A stretch of DNA of 27,670 nucleotides from Methanobacteriota archaeon (GTDB lineage Archaea; Methanobacteriota; Methanobacteria; Methanobacteriales; Methanobacteriaceae): assembly GCA_023430285.1 (NCBI GenBank), contig JAEZAV010000152.1, positions 1 to 27,670 of the forward strand. Reading direction: 5' to 3'. The position numbers and the translations under genes were made by a program. Of this stretch, positions 1 through 7,927 are shown piece after piece. How positions within the stretch are numbered: position 1 is the stretch's first letter; every line of letters starts with the position of its first letter. The notes below the pieces were generated by a model. The model saw only the letters and a program-made list of their open reading frames with translations. It did not search any database and was not told the DNA's origin.

Positions 1-461
1 GTGTAAAAACTGGTGAAGCAGTTCGAAGGGGACATAGACACCACATATATGCCATAAACGAAATTAACAAAGCAGGATCCATCAAAGAAGCAATTGATAA
101 AGGTGTTCTTAAAAAGGGAATAATGTACGAATGTATAAAAAATGATGTACCCTACGTTCTTGCAGGATCCATCCGGGATGATGGTCCACTTCCAGACGTT
201 ATAACTGATGTTATTGAAGCCCAAGAAGAAATGAGGAAATATGTTCAAGACGTGGACATGGTGATCATGATCTCAACTATGCTGCATTCAATAGCAACTG
301 GTAATCTGCTTCCATCCCATGTGAAAAGTATTTGTGTGGACATCAACCCAGCCACAGTTACCAAGTTAAGTGACAGGGGAAGTGCACAAGTCGTTGGAAT
401 AGTGACAGATGTTGGAACATTTTTACCAATGCTCTACAACGAACTCCAAATTGAACAATGA
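1..461 (+). CDS. TIGR00300-family protein, C-terminal part (archaeal ornithine cyclodeaminase-like, LOR/SDH-related)
   Basis: This is a partial gene. The reading frame is open from base 3 back to the window edge, so its start lies outside. About 152 C-terminal residues are visible. The sequence includes RRGHRHHIYAINEI, then DDGPLPDVI, then a Rossmann-like tail with VDMVIMISTMLHSIATGN, CVDINPATVTKL and GIVTDVGTFLPML. I recognise this as the conserved C-terminal region of the archaeal LOR/SDH-type family TIGR00300. A family member in methanococci has been described as an ornithine cyclodeaminase (ornithine to proline plus ammonia, NAD-dependent). The function here is inferred from the family, because the substrate-binding half lies outside the window. 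A T-rich stretch follows the TGA stop. An internal ATG at 123 is not a likely start, since the upstream frame reads as good protein. Confidence 0.75.
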   Translation, partial: VKTGEAVRRGHRHHIYAINEINKAGSIKEAIDKGVLKKGIMYECIKNDVPYVLAGSIRDDGPLPDVITDVIEAQEEMRKYVQDVDMVIMISTMLHSIATGNLLPSHVKSICVDINPATVTKLSDRGSAQVVGIVTDVGTFLPMLYNELQIEQ

Positions 462-475
462 ACCAAAATTTACAA

Positions 476-499
476 TTTTTTTTTAACCTAACTTTTTTT
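476..499 (+). terminator. T-rich intrinsic-type terminator after TIGR00300 gene
   Basis: Two runs of T (nine at 476-484, seven at 493-499) lie just downstream of the stop at 461. Oligo-T tracts without a strong hairpin are the usual archaeal termination signal. There is no other gene between here and 619. Confidence 0.5.
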
Positions 500-582
500 C
501 GATGGCTTTAATTTGAGTACAGTCACATAGAAATGTACCAAGATTAGTTTTTTCCAAATTATGTTCCTTGCTTAGCTGTAAA

Positions 583-590
583 TATATAAA
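583..590 (+). promoter_or_regulatory. TATA-box candidate for ade
   Basis: TATATAAA lies about 30 bases upstream of the adenine deaminase ATG at 619. A Shine-Dalgarno-like TAGGAG sits at 604-609. The spacing would put transcription start very close to that site, so either the leader is very short or another TATA element is used. Confidence 0.35.
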
Positions 591-618
591 ACTAAAAATA
601 TGGGTAGGAGACTGAAAA

Positions 619-2235
619 ATGGAATTTATAAGGGGAAATCTGTTGAATGTATTTACTGAAGAAATATACTCCGCTGAAGTAGGATTTGAAAACGATTTAA
701 TTTCATGTGTTAAACCTGTTGATGGCAACTTCAAAAATCTAATTTTACCAGGATTTATTGATTCACATATACACATAGAAAGTTCAATGCTATGTCCCTC
801 AAGATTTGCCGAAGCAGTTGTTTCCCATGGAACCACTTCTGTAATCGCTGATCCCCATGAAATTGCCAATGTCATGGGCTTAAATGGAATAAATTACATG
901 TTAGATGACGCATCAACTGTTCCCCTTAAAATGTTTTTAACTGTACCATCATGTGTTCCAGCAACCAAATTCGAAACAGCTGGAGGAATCATCACCTCTG
1001 AGAACATTGATAAAATGCTTAAAAGGCCAGAATTCGTTGGGCTTGGCGAAGTCATGAATTTTCCAGGGGTAATTGGACAAGATCCTGAAGTGATTGAAAA
1101 GTTAGAGGTTGCACAGGCAAATAAGAAGCCAATTGATGGACATGCCCCCCTGTTGTCTGGAGCAGAGCTTTGCAGCTACGCTGCTGCTGGAATTTCAACG
1201 GATCACGAGTGCACCACTCCGTCTGAGGCCTTTGAAAAAAGAAGGCTTGGAATGAAAATTATGATGAGGGAGGGATCATCTGCTAAAAATTTGAAAGCCC
1301 TGGCAGTTGTGGGTGGAGACTTCATTGTATCCGATGACAAGGATCCTGAAGATCTTGTTGAAGGACACGTTGATAAAATGCTTTTAAAGGCCATTGAATA
1401 TGGTATAGATCCAGTTAAGGCCATTAAAATGGTTACCTTAAACCCTGCAGAACACTACAATTTAAACAGTGGAAGTCTGGTTCCTGGAAAAGCTGCAGAT
1501 ATGGTCATCGTTGATGATATTGAAAAATTAAATGTTAAAAACGTTTACATAGATGGAAAACTCGTTTCTAAAAATGGCTCTTTAAATTTCAAAGTAAAAC
1601 CCCTCAAATTACAAGGTACATTCAAATCAAGCCCTAAAAAACCATCTGATTTCAACCTAACTTCGGACAGTCCTAAAACTGTCAGGGTCATCGAAATCAT
1701 TGAGGATCAGCTTATAACCAATAAAACAACGGCGCATCTAGATGTTCAAGATGGAAATCTGATGGCTGATCTAGAAAATGATGTGCTTAAAATTGCTGTT
1801 GTTGAGCGTTACGGCAATAATAAAATGACCAATGGTTTTATAAAAGGTTTCAATCTTAAAAAGGGAGCCATAGCTTCGAGTGTTGCCCATGATTCCCATA
1901 ACATCATAGTAATTGGAACTAACAGCACAGATATGGCGAAGGCAGTGAACACTGTAATAACCAATAATGGAGGGCTTTCAGTAGTTTCTAAGAGCTGCGT
2001 TACGGATTTGAAACTGCCAATAGCGGGTTTGATGAGTGATAGAACTGCAGAAGACGTGGCAGCAGATCTTACAATGCTTAAGCAATTAGTAAATGATATG
2101 GGTTCAACCCTTTCATCCCCATTCATGACCCTATCATTTTTAGCCCTGCTGGTTATTCCAAACCTAAAAATAAGTGATATGGGACTTTTTGATGTTGAAA
2201 AATTTGAATTCGTAGATATCGTTGTGGAGGATTAA
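619..2235 (+). CDS. ade: Adenine deaminase
   Basis: Hydrolyses adenine to hypoxanthine and ammonia in purine salvage, in the cytoplasm. The 538-residue protein is slightly shorter than many bacterial Ade proteins but complete. It has the amidohydrolase layout: a short N-terminal beta-strand domain, then the metal-binding HxH motif (His50 and His52 in DSHIHIESS), DPHEIANVMG at 78-87, FVGLGEVMNFPGV, GHAP, STDHECT and the late metal-ligand motif VSDDKDPEDL. The Ade-specific MREGSSAKNLKAL and VTLNPAEHYNL are present. The C-terminal third carries the family's second domain, with VAHDSHNIIVIGTN and a small-residue-rich tail. The ATG at 619 follows TAGGAG at 604-609. The gene is monocistronic and ends convergently with the DUF447 gene. 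GMP synthase genes lie nearby, so purine functions are loosely grouped. Confidence 0.93.
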   Translation: MEFIRGNLLNVFTEEIYSAEVGFENDLISCVKPVDGNFKNLILPGFIDSHIHIESSMLCPSRFAEAVVSHGTTSVIADPHEIANVMGLNGINYMLDDASTVPLKMFLTVPSCVPATKFETAGGIITSENIDKMLKRPEFVGLGEVMNFPGVIGQDPEVIEKLEVAQANKKPIDGHAPLLSGAELCSYAAAGISTDHECTTPSEAFEKRRLGMKIMMREGSSAKNLKALAVVGGDFIVSDDKDPEDLVEGHVDKMLLKAIEYGIDPVKAIKMVTLNPAEHYNLNSGSLVPGKAADMVIVDDIEKLNVKNVYIDGKLVSKNGSLNFKVKPLKLQGTFKSSPKKPSDFNLTSDSPKTVRVIEIIEDQLITNKTTAHLDVQDGNLMADLENDVLKIAVVERYGNNKMTNGFIKGFNLKKGAIASSVAHDSHNIIVIGTNSTDMAKAVNTVITNNGGLSVVSKSCVTDLKLPIAGLMSDRTAEDVAADLTMLKQLVNDMGSTLSSPFMTLSFLALLVIPNLKISDMGLFDVEKFEFVDIVVED

Positions 2236-2250
2236 GGTGATCTACTACTC

Positions 2251-2258
2251 TTTTTTTT
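2251..2258 (+). terminator. Oligo-T terminator of ade
   Basis: Eight T residues lie 15 bases after the ade stop, directly before the end of the convergent DUF447 gene at 2261. Confidence 0.5.
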
Positions 2259-2260
2259 AA

Positions 2261-2878
2261 TCAATCAAAATCCTTGAATGCTTCCATGATCATGTCCATT
2301 GCATTCTTATGATCCTTAGAACCGACTTTGGAAACTATTCTTGCTATTTCTGCCATTCTGTGGCGGTATAATTTTTCCATATCTCCAGAAACCATATTCA
2401 TACGGGTTAGATAAACCAAACCCTCCACGATACCGTAGATAGCTCTATTTAATGGTTCAACACAGTGCTTAAATTTGGTAATGTCCGAGACATCTGCCTT
2501 TAAAACTGATGTTACAGAAACTCCAAACTGATCCTTCCTTTCAACATCCTTGATGCTGGTCACATCTGCAACGAAAAATGCGTCTGTACTCTTAACATAA
2601 AATTTATCCCCATGAGATTCGTATTTTTCAATTGGAAGATTTCCCAAGGTGGATTCAACAAATATCATTGGATCTTTAAGTACGTTGACAACAAAACTTT
2701 TAGTATCCTTTATATTCTTGACTGTGGTGGAACCTTGGTGCAGGTAACAAACAACCTCAAGCTTATCCTTACAGATTATGCCGATGGGCGCAGCGTTTGG
2801 TTTTCCATTACTGTCCACAGTTGTCACTACAGTTTCGTATAATAAACCCTTTTCCATGCCAATATCTTTAAGATCCAA
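2261..2878 (-). CDS. DUF447 family protein (flavin-reductase-like fold)
   Basis: A 205-residue soluble protein that I recognise as the archaeal DUF447 (COG2457) family, related to FMN-binding split-barrel proteins. Supporting segments are the N-terminal LYETVVTTVDSNGKPNAAPIG, which resembles the start of flavin-reductase split barrels, then YLHQGSTTVKNIKDTKSFVVNV and a C-terminal helical part with LNRAIYGIVEGLVYLTR. Relatives occur in methanogens and methylotrophs, which suggests a link to C1 or cofactor metabolism, but no reaction is established from sequence. The start is TTG at 2878, preceded by GGTGA (2883-2887), which overlaps the end of the upstream gene. It is probably the second gene of a two-gene operon with the DUF2124 gene, nine bases upstream. 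Confidence 0.8.
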   Translation of the reverse strand: MDLKDIGMEKGLLYETVVTTVDSNGKPNAAPIGIICKDKLEVVCYLHQGSTTVKNIKDTKSFVVNVLKDPMIFVESTLGNLPIEKYESHGDKFYVKSTDAFFVADVTSIKDVERKDQFGVSVTSVLKADVSDITKFKHCVEPLNRAIYGIVEGLVYLTRMNMVSGDMEKLYRHRMAEIARIVSKVGSKDHKNAMDMIMEAFKDFD

Positions 2879-2887
2879 ATTTTCACC

Positions 2888-3349
2888 CTATTTTTTTAAA
2901 ACAAATCCATTTAATGTGGCATTTATGATACAATCAAAATCAAGTAGTTCGTGCCAACCCTCTTCCCTGAAAACATCCATGTAACAAAGACCCATGAGTT
3001 TACCATCATCTTGAATAACTTTTTCTATTAACCCTTTAACATCTTCAGGATCAATGTTGGATTTGGGCATTGCAAGACCCCCTAAAATTGCAACAACAGC
3101 GCTGGATGGATCTGTGGTCTCACCAAACTGCATTCCTTGTGGAGTCATCTCTATTTTTCTGGCTGTTTCAATATCAGTTCCTGTGATAAAAACAGCTTCT
3201 TTATCGCGAATAACATATGCAAATAGTTCTGCAAAGGGACTGCACACTCCGGGCATTCCAATAAAAGTAACTTTATCTGCATCTTTAACTTCCTCCCTAA
3301 ATGCAAGGAGGTTCTCTGTTATTCCTGTAAATTCCCTTTCTAGTTTCAT
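2888..3349 (-). CDS. DUF2124 family protein
   Basis: A 153-residue soluble protein. I recognise it as DUF2124, a small Rossmann-like family largely restricted to methanogenic archaea. Visible features are an alternating beta/alpha pattern (DKVTFIGMPGVCSPFAELFAY, EAVFITGTDIETARKIEM, SSAVVAILGGLAMPKSN), an ILGG glycine turn, and two cysteines in potentially exposed loops (GVCSP and GLCYM). No catalytic motif is obvious, so no function is assigned. It is the first gene of a minus-strand pair with the DUF447 gene. Only nine bases separate them and the Shine-Dalgarno of the second lies against the stop of the first, so they are probably co-transcribed and translationally coupled. Confidence 0.75.
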   Translation of the reverse strand: MKLEREFTGITENLLAFREEVKDADKVTFIGMPGVCSPFAELFAYVIRDKEAVFITGTDIETARKIEMTPQGMQFGETTDPSSAVVAILGGLAMPKSNIDPEDVKGLIEKVIQDDGKLMGLCYMDVFREEGWHELLDFDCIINATLNGFVLKK

Positions 3350-3453
3350 AATTTCTCATCTCTAAAACCATGGAATTTATGACAGAACCTGCTTAAAATA
3401 AAAAAATAATAGTATCAAATTTAGGATCGCTATCCAAAATTTGTAATACTGAT

Positions 3454-3600
3454 TTAGTAGTTAGGACCCTTCAAAAAGATATATATTACATAAGCTATGA
3501 TTAATACTATTATTATTGGTACTAACCATATGAAAATGTAGAACAATATCAAAGCTAAGAATAGGGCCACAACAATATAAATGAGATCCTGTAATTCCAT
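3454..3600 (-). CDS. Small hydrophobic membrane protein, 48 residues
   Basis: A very small, unrecognised protein. It begins MELQDLIYIVVALF and consists almost wholly of one long or two closely packed hydrophobic segments (about residues 5-23 and 25-43), ending in the polar tail KGPNY. I chose the ATG at 3600 and not the longer frame starting at 3639. The AT-rich element ATATATTTATG (minus strand, about 3622-3632) is about 28 bases upstream of 3600, which would make the mRNA leaderless or nearly so. The longer start would fall inside that TATA element. Small membrane proteins of this kind are common in methanogens, and no function can be inferred. It stands alone between the DUF2124 gene and guaAA. 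Confidence 0.55.
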   Translation of the reverse strand: MELQDLIYIVVALFLALILFYIFIWLVPIIIVLIIAYVIYIFLKGPNY

Positions 3601-3621
3601 GCATATAGTATTGTCAAAAAT

Positions 3622-3632
3622 GCATAAATATA
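3622..3632 (-). promoter_or_regulatory. TATA-box candidate for the 48-residue membrane protein gene
   Basis: On the minus strand the sequence reads ATATATTTATGC and is centred about 28 bases before the ATG at 3600, the spacing expected for a leaderless archaeal transcript. Confidence 0.4.
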
Positions 3633-3727
3633 TTCCCATATTTTAAGTATCTTTATCCAATAGAATTAAGATGATATAATAATTATTTGTTTGCTAAATT
3701 ATAAATAAATAAGTTAGAGGAGTTTAA

Positions 3728-4300
3728 ATGAAAATAGCTGTTATAAACAATCATGGACAGTACAATCACAGAATTTACAGGAGTTTACATTACTTAAAAA
3801 TACCTGCTGAACTCGTTCCAAATACAACCCCCCTGGAAGAACTTAGGGAAAAAAATCCGTTGGGATTAATTCTTGGAGGAGGCCCATCAATAGAACGTGC
3901 CGGGTACTCTTTAGATTACGTGAAGGAATTTGACTGTCCCATACTAGGCATCTGTCTCGGTCATCAGATAATTGCCAAAGCCTACGATGGTGAAATTGGT
4001 GCTGCAGGTGTTGAAAGCTACGCCAAGATCAGGATCAATATTTTAGATGAAGATGATATTTTAAAGGGTCTTGGAACAGGGTTGGATGTTTGGGCATCCC
4101 ATAAAGATGAAGTTTGCAAAGCACCTGAAAATTTTGATGTAATTGCCACATCTTCAATTTGTGGAGTGGAAGCAATGAAACACCCCACCAAACCTATCTA
4201 CGGTATCCAATTCCATCCAGAAGTACACCACACCGAAAATGGTGGTGTAATATTTGAAAATTTCTATGAAGTTTGCAAAAAATATCATGGAATTGAATGA
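3728..4300 (+). CDS. guaAA: GMP synthase subunit A, glutamine amidotransferase
   Basis: Class I glutamine amidotransferase subunit of the two-subunit archaeal GMP synthase. It hydrolyses glutamine and passes ammonia to GuaAB for XMP to GMP conversion. The 190-residue length matches the stand-alone archaeal subunit. The catalytic triad is visible: Cys76 in GICLGHQ, and His163 and Glu165 in QFHPEVHHTE. The oxyanion segment LGGGPSIERAG is at 49-59. The ATG at 3728 is preceded by AGAGGAG at 3715-3721. The synthetase subunit gene, guaAB, lies 2.4 kb downstream on the same strand, with two minus-strand genes in between. In many methanogens the two subunit genes are adjacent. Confidence 0.95.
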   Translation: MKIAVINNHGQYNHRIYRSLHYLKIPAELVPNTTPLEELREKNPLGLILGGGPSIERAGYSLDYVKEFDCPILGICLGHQIIAKAYDGEIGAAGVESYAKIRINILDEDDILKGLGTGLDVWASHKDEVCKAPENFDVIATSSICGVEAMKHPTKPIYGIQFHPEVHHTENGGVIFENFYEVCKKYHGIE

Positions 4301-4317
4301 AACCCCCATATAATTCC

Positions 4318-4325
4318 TTTTTTTT
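4318..4325 (+). terminator. Oligo-T terminator of guaAA
   Basis: Eight T residues lie about 18 bases after the guaAA stop, between the convergent ends of guaAA and the glycosyltransferase gene. Confidence 0.5.
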
Positions 4326-4334
4326 AATTTTAGT

Positions 4335-5894
4335 TCAAGTTATTTTATAAATTACTAAATTGTAGGAAGTTAAATTGGCTACTTGAGTGTAATTACCCAT
4401 GTAGCTGTTTTGATTTGAATTTCCCCAGACAAAATAATAATTAATTCCCAGCAATTTAAGATCATTTTGGAGATTTTCAGGGCTGATATTCCTTTGTGAT
4501 TGCCCATAAAGGTCTGTGTTCATGTAATACTGAAGATAATTCATTTCTGTGAGTTCATCATTGGTGGCCACGTTACCATGAACCCCGTATCCATTCAATG
4601 TGCTGGCCAAGGCATAGCTATCCTTTCCAGTGTTTAAATTTCCCATGAGGTAGGTGACTGGCATTAGTGTCATGAGCCAAATAGATCCAACAATGCATAC
4701 TATCTTTAAAAGATAGTTCCATTTTAAAGAATTAAATAACCCCAAATTAAACAGTTTATTTAATAAATATCCCCCCATAAGTATCAGTAACAGATAAATA
4801 AGCCATATATATCTTTCTTCAACAACAACGATTATGTAACCTGCAGTGAGTATGAACATCGTTATCAGAGGATACGCAAGATCAACCCTCGATACATTTT
4901 TGGGTGGAAGGATTAAGAGCAGTATATAGAGTATTATTATGATAAACGATAATATTGAGAAGTAATTAAGAATTTTACCCGTTTTTTGAGCTCCATTCCA
5001 TATTAAGTTCAGTTGATGTTGGAAGTTGGTCCATGATGAGAATGGTGACCATTCCTTGGGAAGGTAGTTGGTGTTAACCTGATCTGGGTTGTGCAGTCCT
5101 TCTGAATATTCGGCAAATCCCATGGAGTTTGGGCCAACCAAGGCATAATTAAACTCTCCAGATGATCCATATGTAATTTTTCCAGCTTTATAACTTATGA
5201 AACATATCCATATACTGCTTATTAATAAAAAAACCAGTAATCCTACGGCTAAATTTTTAATAACAGCTTTTTTGTCCATTTCTGTGATGTAGTGAAGGAA
5301 GTTGAAGATCAAAAAACTAGCTATGAAAAATGTGAATCCGTAACTCTTGGTAAAATATGCCATGGCCCCTAAAAATCCGCAGAAAACTCCATTTAAAACT
5401 GTTTTAGAGTAATTTGGATCGTACACTGCTGCAAGATAATATGTCAAGACACACACCATTAAAAGATCCGGTGTTATGAAGCTCATTGCGAAGTAGATGA
5501 TGACAGGTACAGTGGTCAGTATAATCAAAGTCCTGAGCCATTCTTCCATTTCAAATCTGTAGGACAACCTCCTTATTCCAAACAGCGTTACAAATCCAAT
5601 TACTATGGATGTCAATTTTGCAGAGTAAAGACCCATTAAAGGGCTTTTTAGGAAATAAAGAAATGGTAACATTAGCCAGGATATCAGTGGCCCCCAATAA
5701 TCGCTTATGGATTCGTAAAAGTGTCCCTCCAAAATTTGCCTAGAAATATTGATATAAACTATTCCATCGTTGTTTATCTGATACATGTAATATTTGAAGA
5801 GAAAACTGACTGTTACTATGTAAAATAACAAAATCAAGCTGAAATATAGATCGTATTTAGTTTTAAATAATTTTTTTAGCCCTAAATTTTTCAA
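4335..5894 (-). CDS. GT-C type glycosyltransferase, PMT/ArnT-like integral membrane protein
   Basis: A polytopic membrane protein of 519 residues from the chosen start. It has roughly a dozen hydrophobic helices and a C-terminal extramembrane domain of about 90 residues. The first loop after helix 1 carries the acidic motif NNDGIVYINISRQ (Asp43), and a following WGPLISWLMLPFL matches the layout of GT39/GT83-type enzymes. These use a polyprenyl-phosphate sugar donor to glycosylate lipids or proteins on the outer face. The acceptor and sugar cannot be read from sequence. The start is uncertain. TTG at 5894 has GAGGGG at 5904-5909 with 9-base spacing. A longer frame from TTG at 5933 (532 residues) has no visible ribosome site. 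The GtrA gene lies 97 bases upstream on the same strand and probably forms an operon with it. Confidence 0.72.
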   Translation of the reverse strand: MKNLGLKKLFKTKYDLYFSLILLFYIVTVSFLFKYYMYQINNDGIVYINISRQILEGHFYESISDYWGPLISWLMLPFLYFLKSPLMGLYSAKLTSIVIGFVTLFGIRRLSYRFEMEEWLRTLIILTTVPVIIYFAMSFITPDLLMVCVLTYYLAAVYDPNYSKTVLNGVFCGFLGAMAYFTKSYGFTFFIASFLIFNFLHYITEMDKKAVIKNLAVGLLVFLLISSIWICFISYKAGKITYGSSGEFNYALVGPNSMGFAEYSEGLHNPDQVNTNYLPKEWSPFSSWTNFQHQLNLIWNGAQKTGKILNYFSILSFIIIILYILLLILPPKNVSRVDLAYPLITMFILTAGYIIVVVEERYIWLIYLLLILMGGYLLNKLFNLGLFNSLKWNYLLKIVCIVGSIWLMTLMPVTYLMGNLNTGKDSYALASTLNGYGVHGNVATNDELTEMNYLQYYMNTDLYGQSQRNISPENLQNDLKLLGINYYFVWGNSNQNSYMGNYTQVANLTSYNLVIYKIT

Positions 5895-5991
5895 TATTTC
5901 ATTCCCCTCTGAATTTGTTTTCCCAAAAACCAATTTCTTTAGTTTACAGATTCTTGATCAATATTGTTTCATTTATTAAAATCTTATTTAG

Positions 5992-6423
5992 TCATCGGAA
6001 TATTGTGTAACGCCTTGCAAAGAAATTCCAGAAGAGCACCAGCACTGCTGAAATGATCTTGGAATAAATGTAGAATAAATGCATATTTGAGGTGAAAAAC
6101 CAGATTATAACTTCATTTAGTCCCAAACCAACTATTCCTACCAATGTGAAAATGCCAACCTCATGAAATCTGTTGTCTAATGTGTGTTTGTTAAAGACCC
6201 ATCTTACACTAAGCAAGTAGTTTACAATAAGCCCCAGTGTGAAGGCAATTGCAGCAGACAGAAGGTAGAATATCCCAAAATATTCTGTTAAAATGTAGAG
6301 CGAACCGAAATCAACTATAAATGCTGTTCCACCTACGAAGATGTATCTGAAAAATTGGACAGATATTTTATTTGTACTCTGTTTTAACCAAGTTTGAATC
6401 ATATTTTTGGGGATTATTTTCAT
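5992..6423 (-). CDS. GtrA family membrane protein
   Basis: A 143-residue protein with four predicted membrane helices. It has the GtrA family signature: an N-terminal FFRYIFVGGTAFIVDFGSLYIL helix, LGLIVNYLLSVRWVFNKH after helix 2, and a final helix ending in NFFARRYTIFR. Family members are thought to help flip polyprenyl-phosphate-linked sugars across the membrane, as in GtrA of serotype-converting phages and the arabinogalactan pathway. It lies just upstream of the GT-C transferase on the same strand. The likely arrangement is that GtrA supplies the lipid-linked sugar used by the transferase. This is inference from gene pairing. The ATG at 6423 has no strong Shine-Dalgarno. Confidence 0.88.
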   Translation of the reverse strand: MKIIPKNMIQTWLKQSTNKISVQFFRYIFVGGTAFIVDFGSLYILTEYFGIFYLLSAAIAFTLGLIVNYLLSVRWVFNKHTLDNRFHEVGIFTLVGIVGLGLNEVIIWFFTSNMHLFYIYSKIISAVLVLFWNFFARRYTIFR

Positions 6424-6744
6424 TTTAAACCATTCACTGCGATATTTTTTTTATTATTCTCAATTGGAGGTGGTCCAATATTTTATATGATAAAATCTTA
6501 TAATTTTATTATTAGGTGGTATTTAAACCCTTTTTTGTTTGCAAAAATTTGACCAATAATTTTAGGTCTATTGTTAATTAAGTACATTCAAATCTAAAAT
6601 TTAAGCTATTTTAATTGAACAAATTTTTTCCTAAAATTTTGTTTACCAAGAGTATGGTATAAATTTAATAAGAGCCAAACAAATTAATATCATTATCAGT
6701 TTAATAAAGTTTTTAATTTAAAATATCACACTTAGGTGAAAAAA
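6424..6744. other. Divergent intergenic region between gtrA-like gene and guaAB
   Basis: About 320 AT-rich bases without a plausible gene. It contains an inverted repeat with six-base arms, ATTGGA (6463-6468) and TCCAAT (6474-6479), about 40 bases before the gtrA-like start. It also holds a TATA-like TATAAAT at 6658-6664 directed towards guaAB, which would give a leader of about 60 bases, and the guaAB ribosome site AGGTGA at 6734-6739. I see no RNA gene or riboswitch. Confidence 0.5.
6658..6664 (+). promoter_or_regulatory. TATA-box candidate for guaAB
   Basis: TATAAAT lies in the context GGTATAAATTTAA, about 85 bases before the guaAB ATG. The predicted transcription start is near 6685. Confidence 0.4.
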
Positions 6745-7671
6745 ATGTTGAATCCATCTGATTTTATAGAAGAATCTATTAAAGATATAAAAAAAACCAT
6801 AGGCAATGGAAAGGCCATAATTGCCCTTTCCGGAGGAGTTGACAGTTCAGTAGCATCTGTTTTAACTTCAACCGCAATTGGTGAGAATCTTGTTGCAGTA
6901 TTTGTTGATCATGGGCTTTTAAGAGAAGGAGAGTCTGATTATGTTAACAACACTTTTAAGGACAGGTTAAATTTGAGGACTGTTGATGCATCTGAAGAGT
7001 TTTTAAACCGTTTAGAAGGTGTTTACGATCCAGAGGAGAAACGTAAGATAATTGGAGAAGTATTTATAAGGGTGTTTGAAAGGGTTGCAGAAGAGGTAGG
7101 TGCAGAATTTTTGGTTCAAGGAACAATCGCACCGGACTGGATAGAAAGTGAAGGCCAAATTAAATCTCATCACAACATTGCACTGCCACATGGATTGGTA
7201 CTAAATATTGTGGAACCAATAAGAGAACTTTACAAGGATGAAGTTCGTGTTGTTGGAACTGAACTGGGTCTGCCTGATGAAATGGTAAACAGACAACCCT
7301 ACCCTGGACCTGGGCTAGCAGTTAGAATAGTGGGAAAGCTAACTAAAGAAAAGATTGAAATATGCAGGAAAGCAAACGCAATTGTTGAAGAAGAAGTCAA
7401 AAAAGAAGGTTTAGATGCTAGTTTATGGCAGTACTTCGCAGTTCTAACCGATACCAAGGTCACCGGTGTTAAAGGAGATATAAGGGACTATGGTTACCTT
7501 GTTGTGCTTAGAATGGTGGAATCAATTGATGCAATGACAGCAAGCGTTCCAGAACTACCATGGAACATGGTTAAAACCATTTCACAGAGAATAACAGCCG
7601 AAGTATCCGAAGTTACTCATGTTTCCCTCTCTGTAAGCGACAAACCACCGAGCACCATTGAATTTGCATAA
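6745..7671 (+). CDS. guaAB: GMP synthase subunit B, ATP-pyrophosphatase
   Basis: The synthetase subunit that adenylates XMP and aminates it with ammonia from GuaAA. It is 308 residues from the ATG at 6745, the usual length of the archaeal subunit. The PP-loop motif SGGVDSS is at 29-35. Later motifs include FVDHGLLREGE, DPEEKRKIIGEVFI, LVQGTIAPDWIES, RQPYPGPGLAVR and the dimerisation-domain ending VTHVSLSVSDKPPSTIEFA. I chose ATG 6745 because AGGTGA at 6734-6739 is the correct distance upstream. The in-frame GTG at 6736 is part of that ribosome site and is an unlikely start. It forms a heteromer with GuaAA, whose gene is separated from it by two minus-strand genes. Confidence 0.95.
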   Translation: MLNPSDFIEESIKDIKKTIGNGKAIIALSGGVDSSVASVLTSTAIGENLVAVFVDHGLLREGESDYVNNTFKDRLNLRTVDASEEFLNRLEGVYDPEEKRKIIGEVFIRVFERVAEEVGAEFLVQGTIAPDWIESEGQIKSHHNIALPHGLVLNIVEPIRELYKDEVRVVGTELGLPDEMVNRQPYPGPGLAVRIVGKLTKEKIEICRKANAIVEEEVKKEGLDASLWQYFAVLTDTKVTGVKGDIRDYGYLVVLRMVESIDAMTASVPELPWNMVKTISQRITAEVSEVTHVSLSVSDKPPSTIEFA

Positions 7672-7927
7672 ATTTAACATCTTTCAACTATTTTCTTTTT
7701 TTAAATATTTAATCAAACCATTTAAATTATCCTAAATCAGTTTCAAGTCATAATTATGGAGCTGTTCTTATTGTTTGCTATAGATTAAAGTAAAATTAAC
7801 AATTATAACCGGTTTTACAGGAGTTATCCCACGATATATTAAAAATAGCAGGATCATATCCTTTTGATATCGGTTATATCCATCGGAATTAGGGTAGTGA
7901 ATTATTTAATTCTGTAGTTACATAGTA

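Noticed and set aside
483..875. 130-codon minus-strand open frame overlapping the start of ade
   Set aside because: It covers the ade promoter and N-terminus on the opposite strand and has no recognisable product.
6736..6744. GTG at 6736 as the start of guaAB
   Set aside because: The GTG is part of the AGGTGA ribosome site that serves ATG 6745. The shorter protein matches family length.
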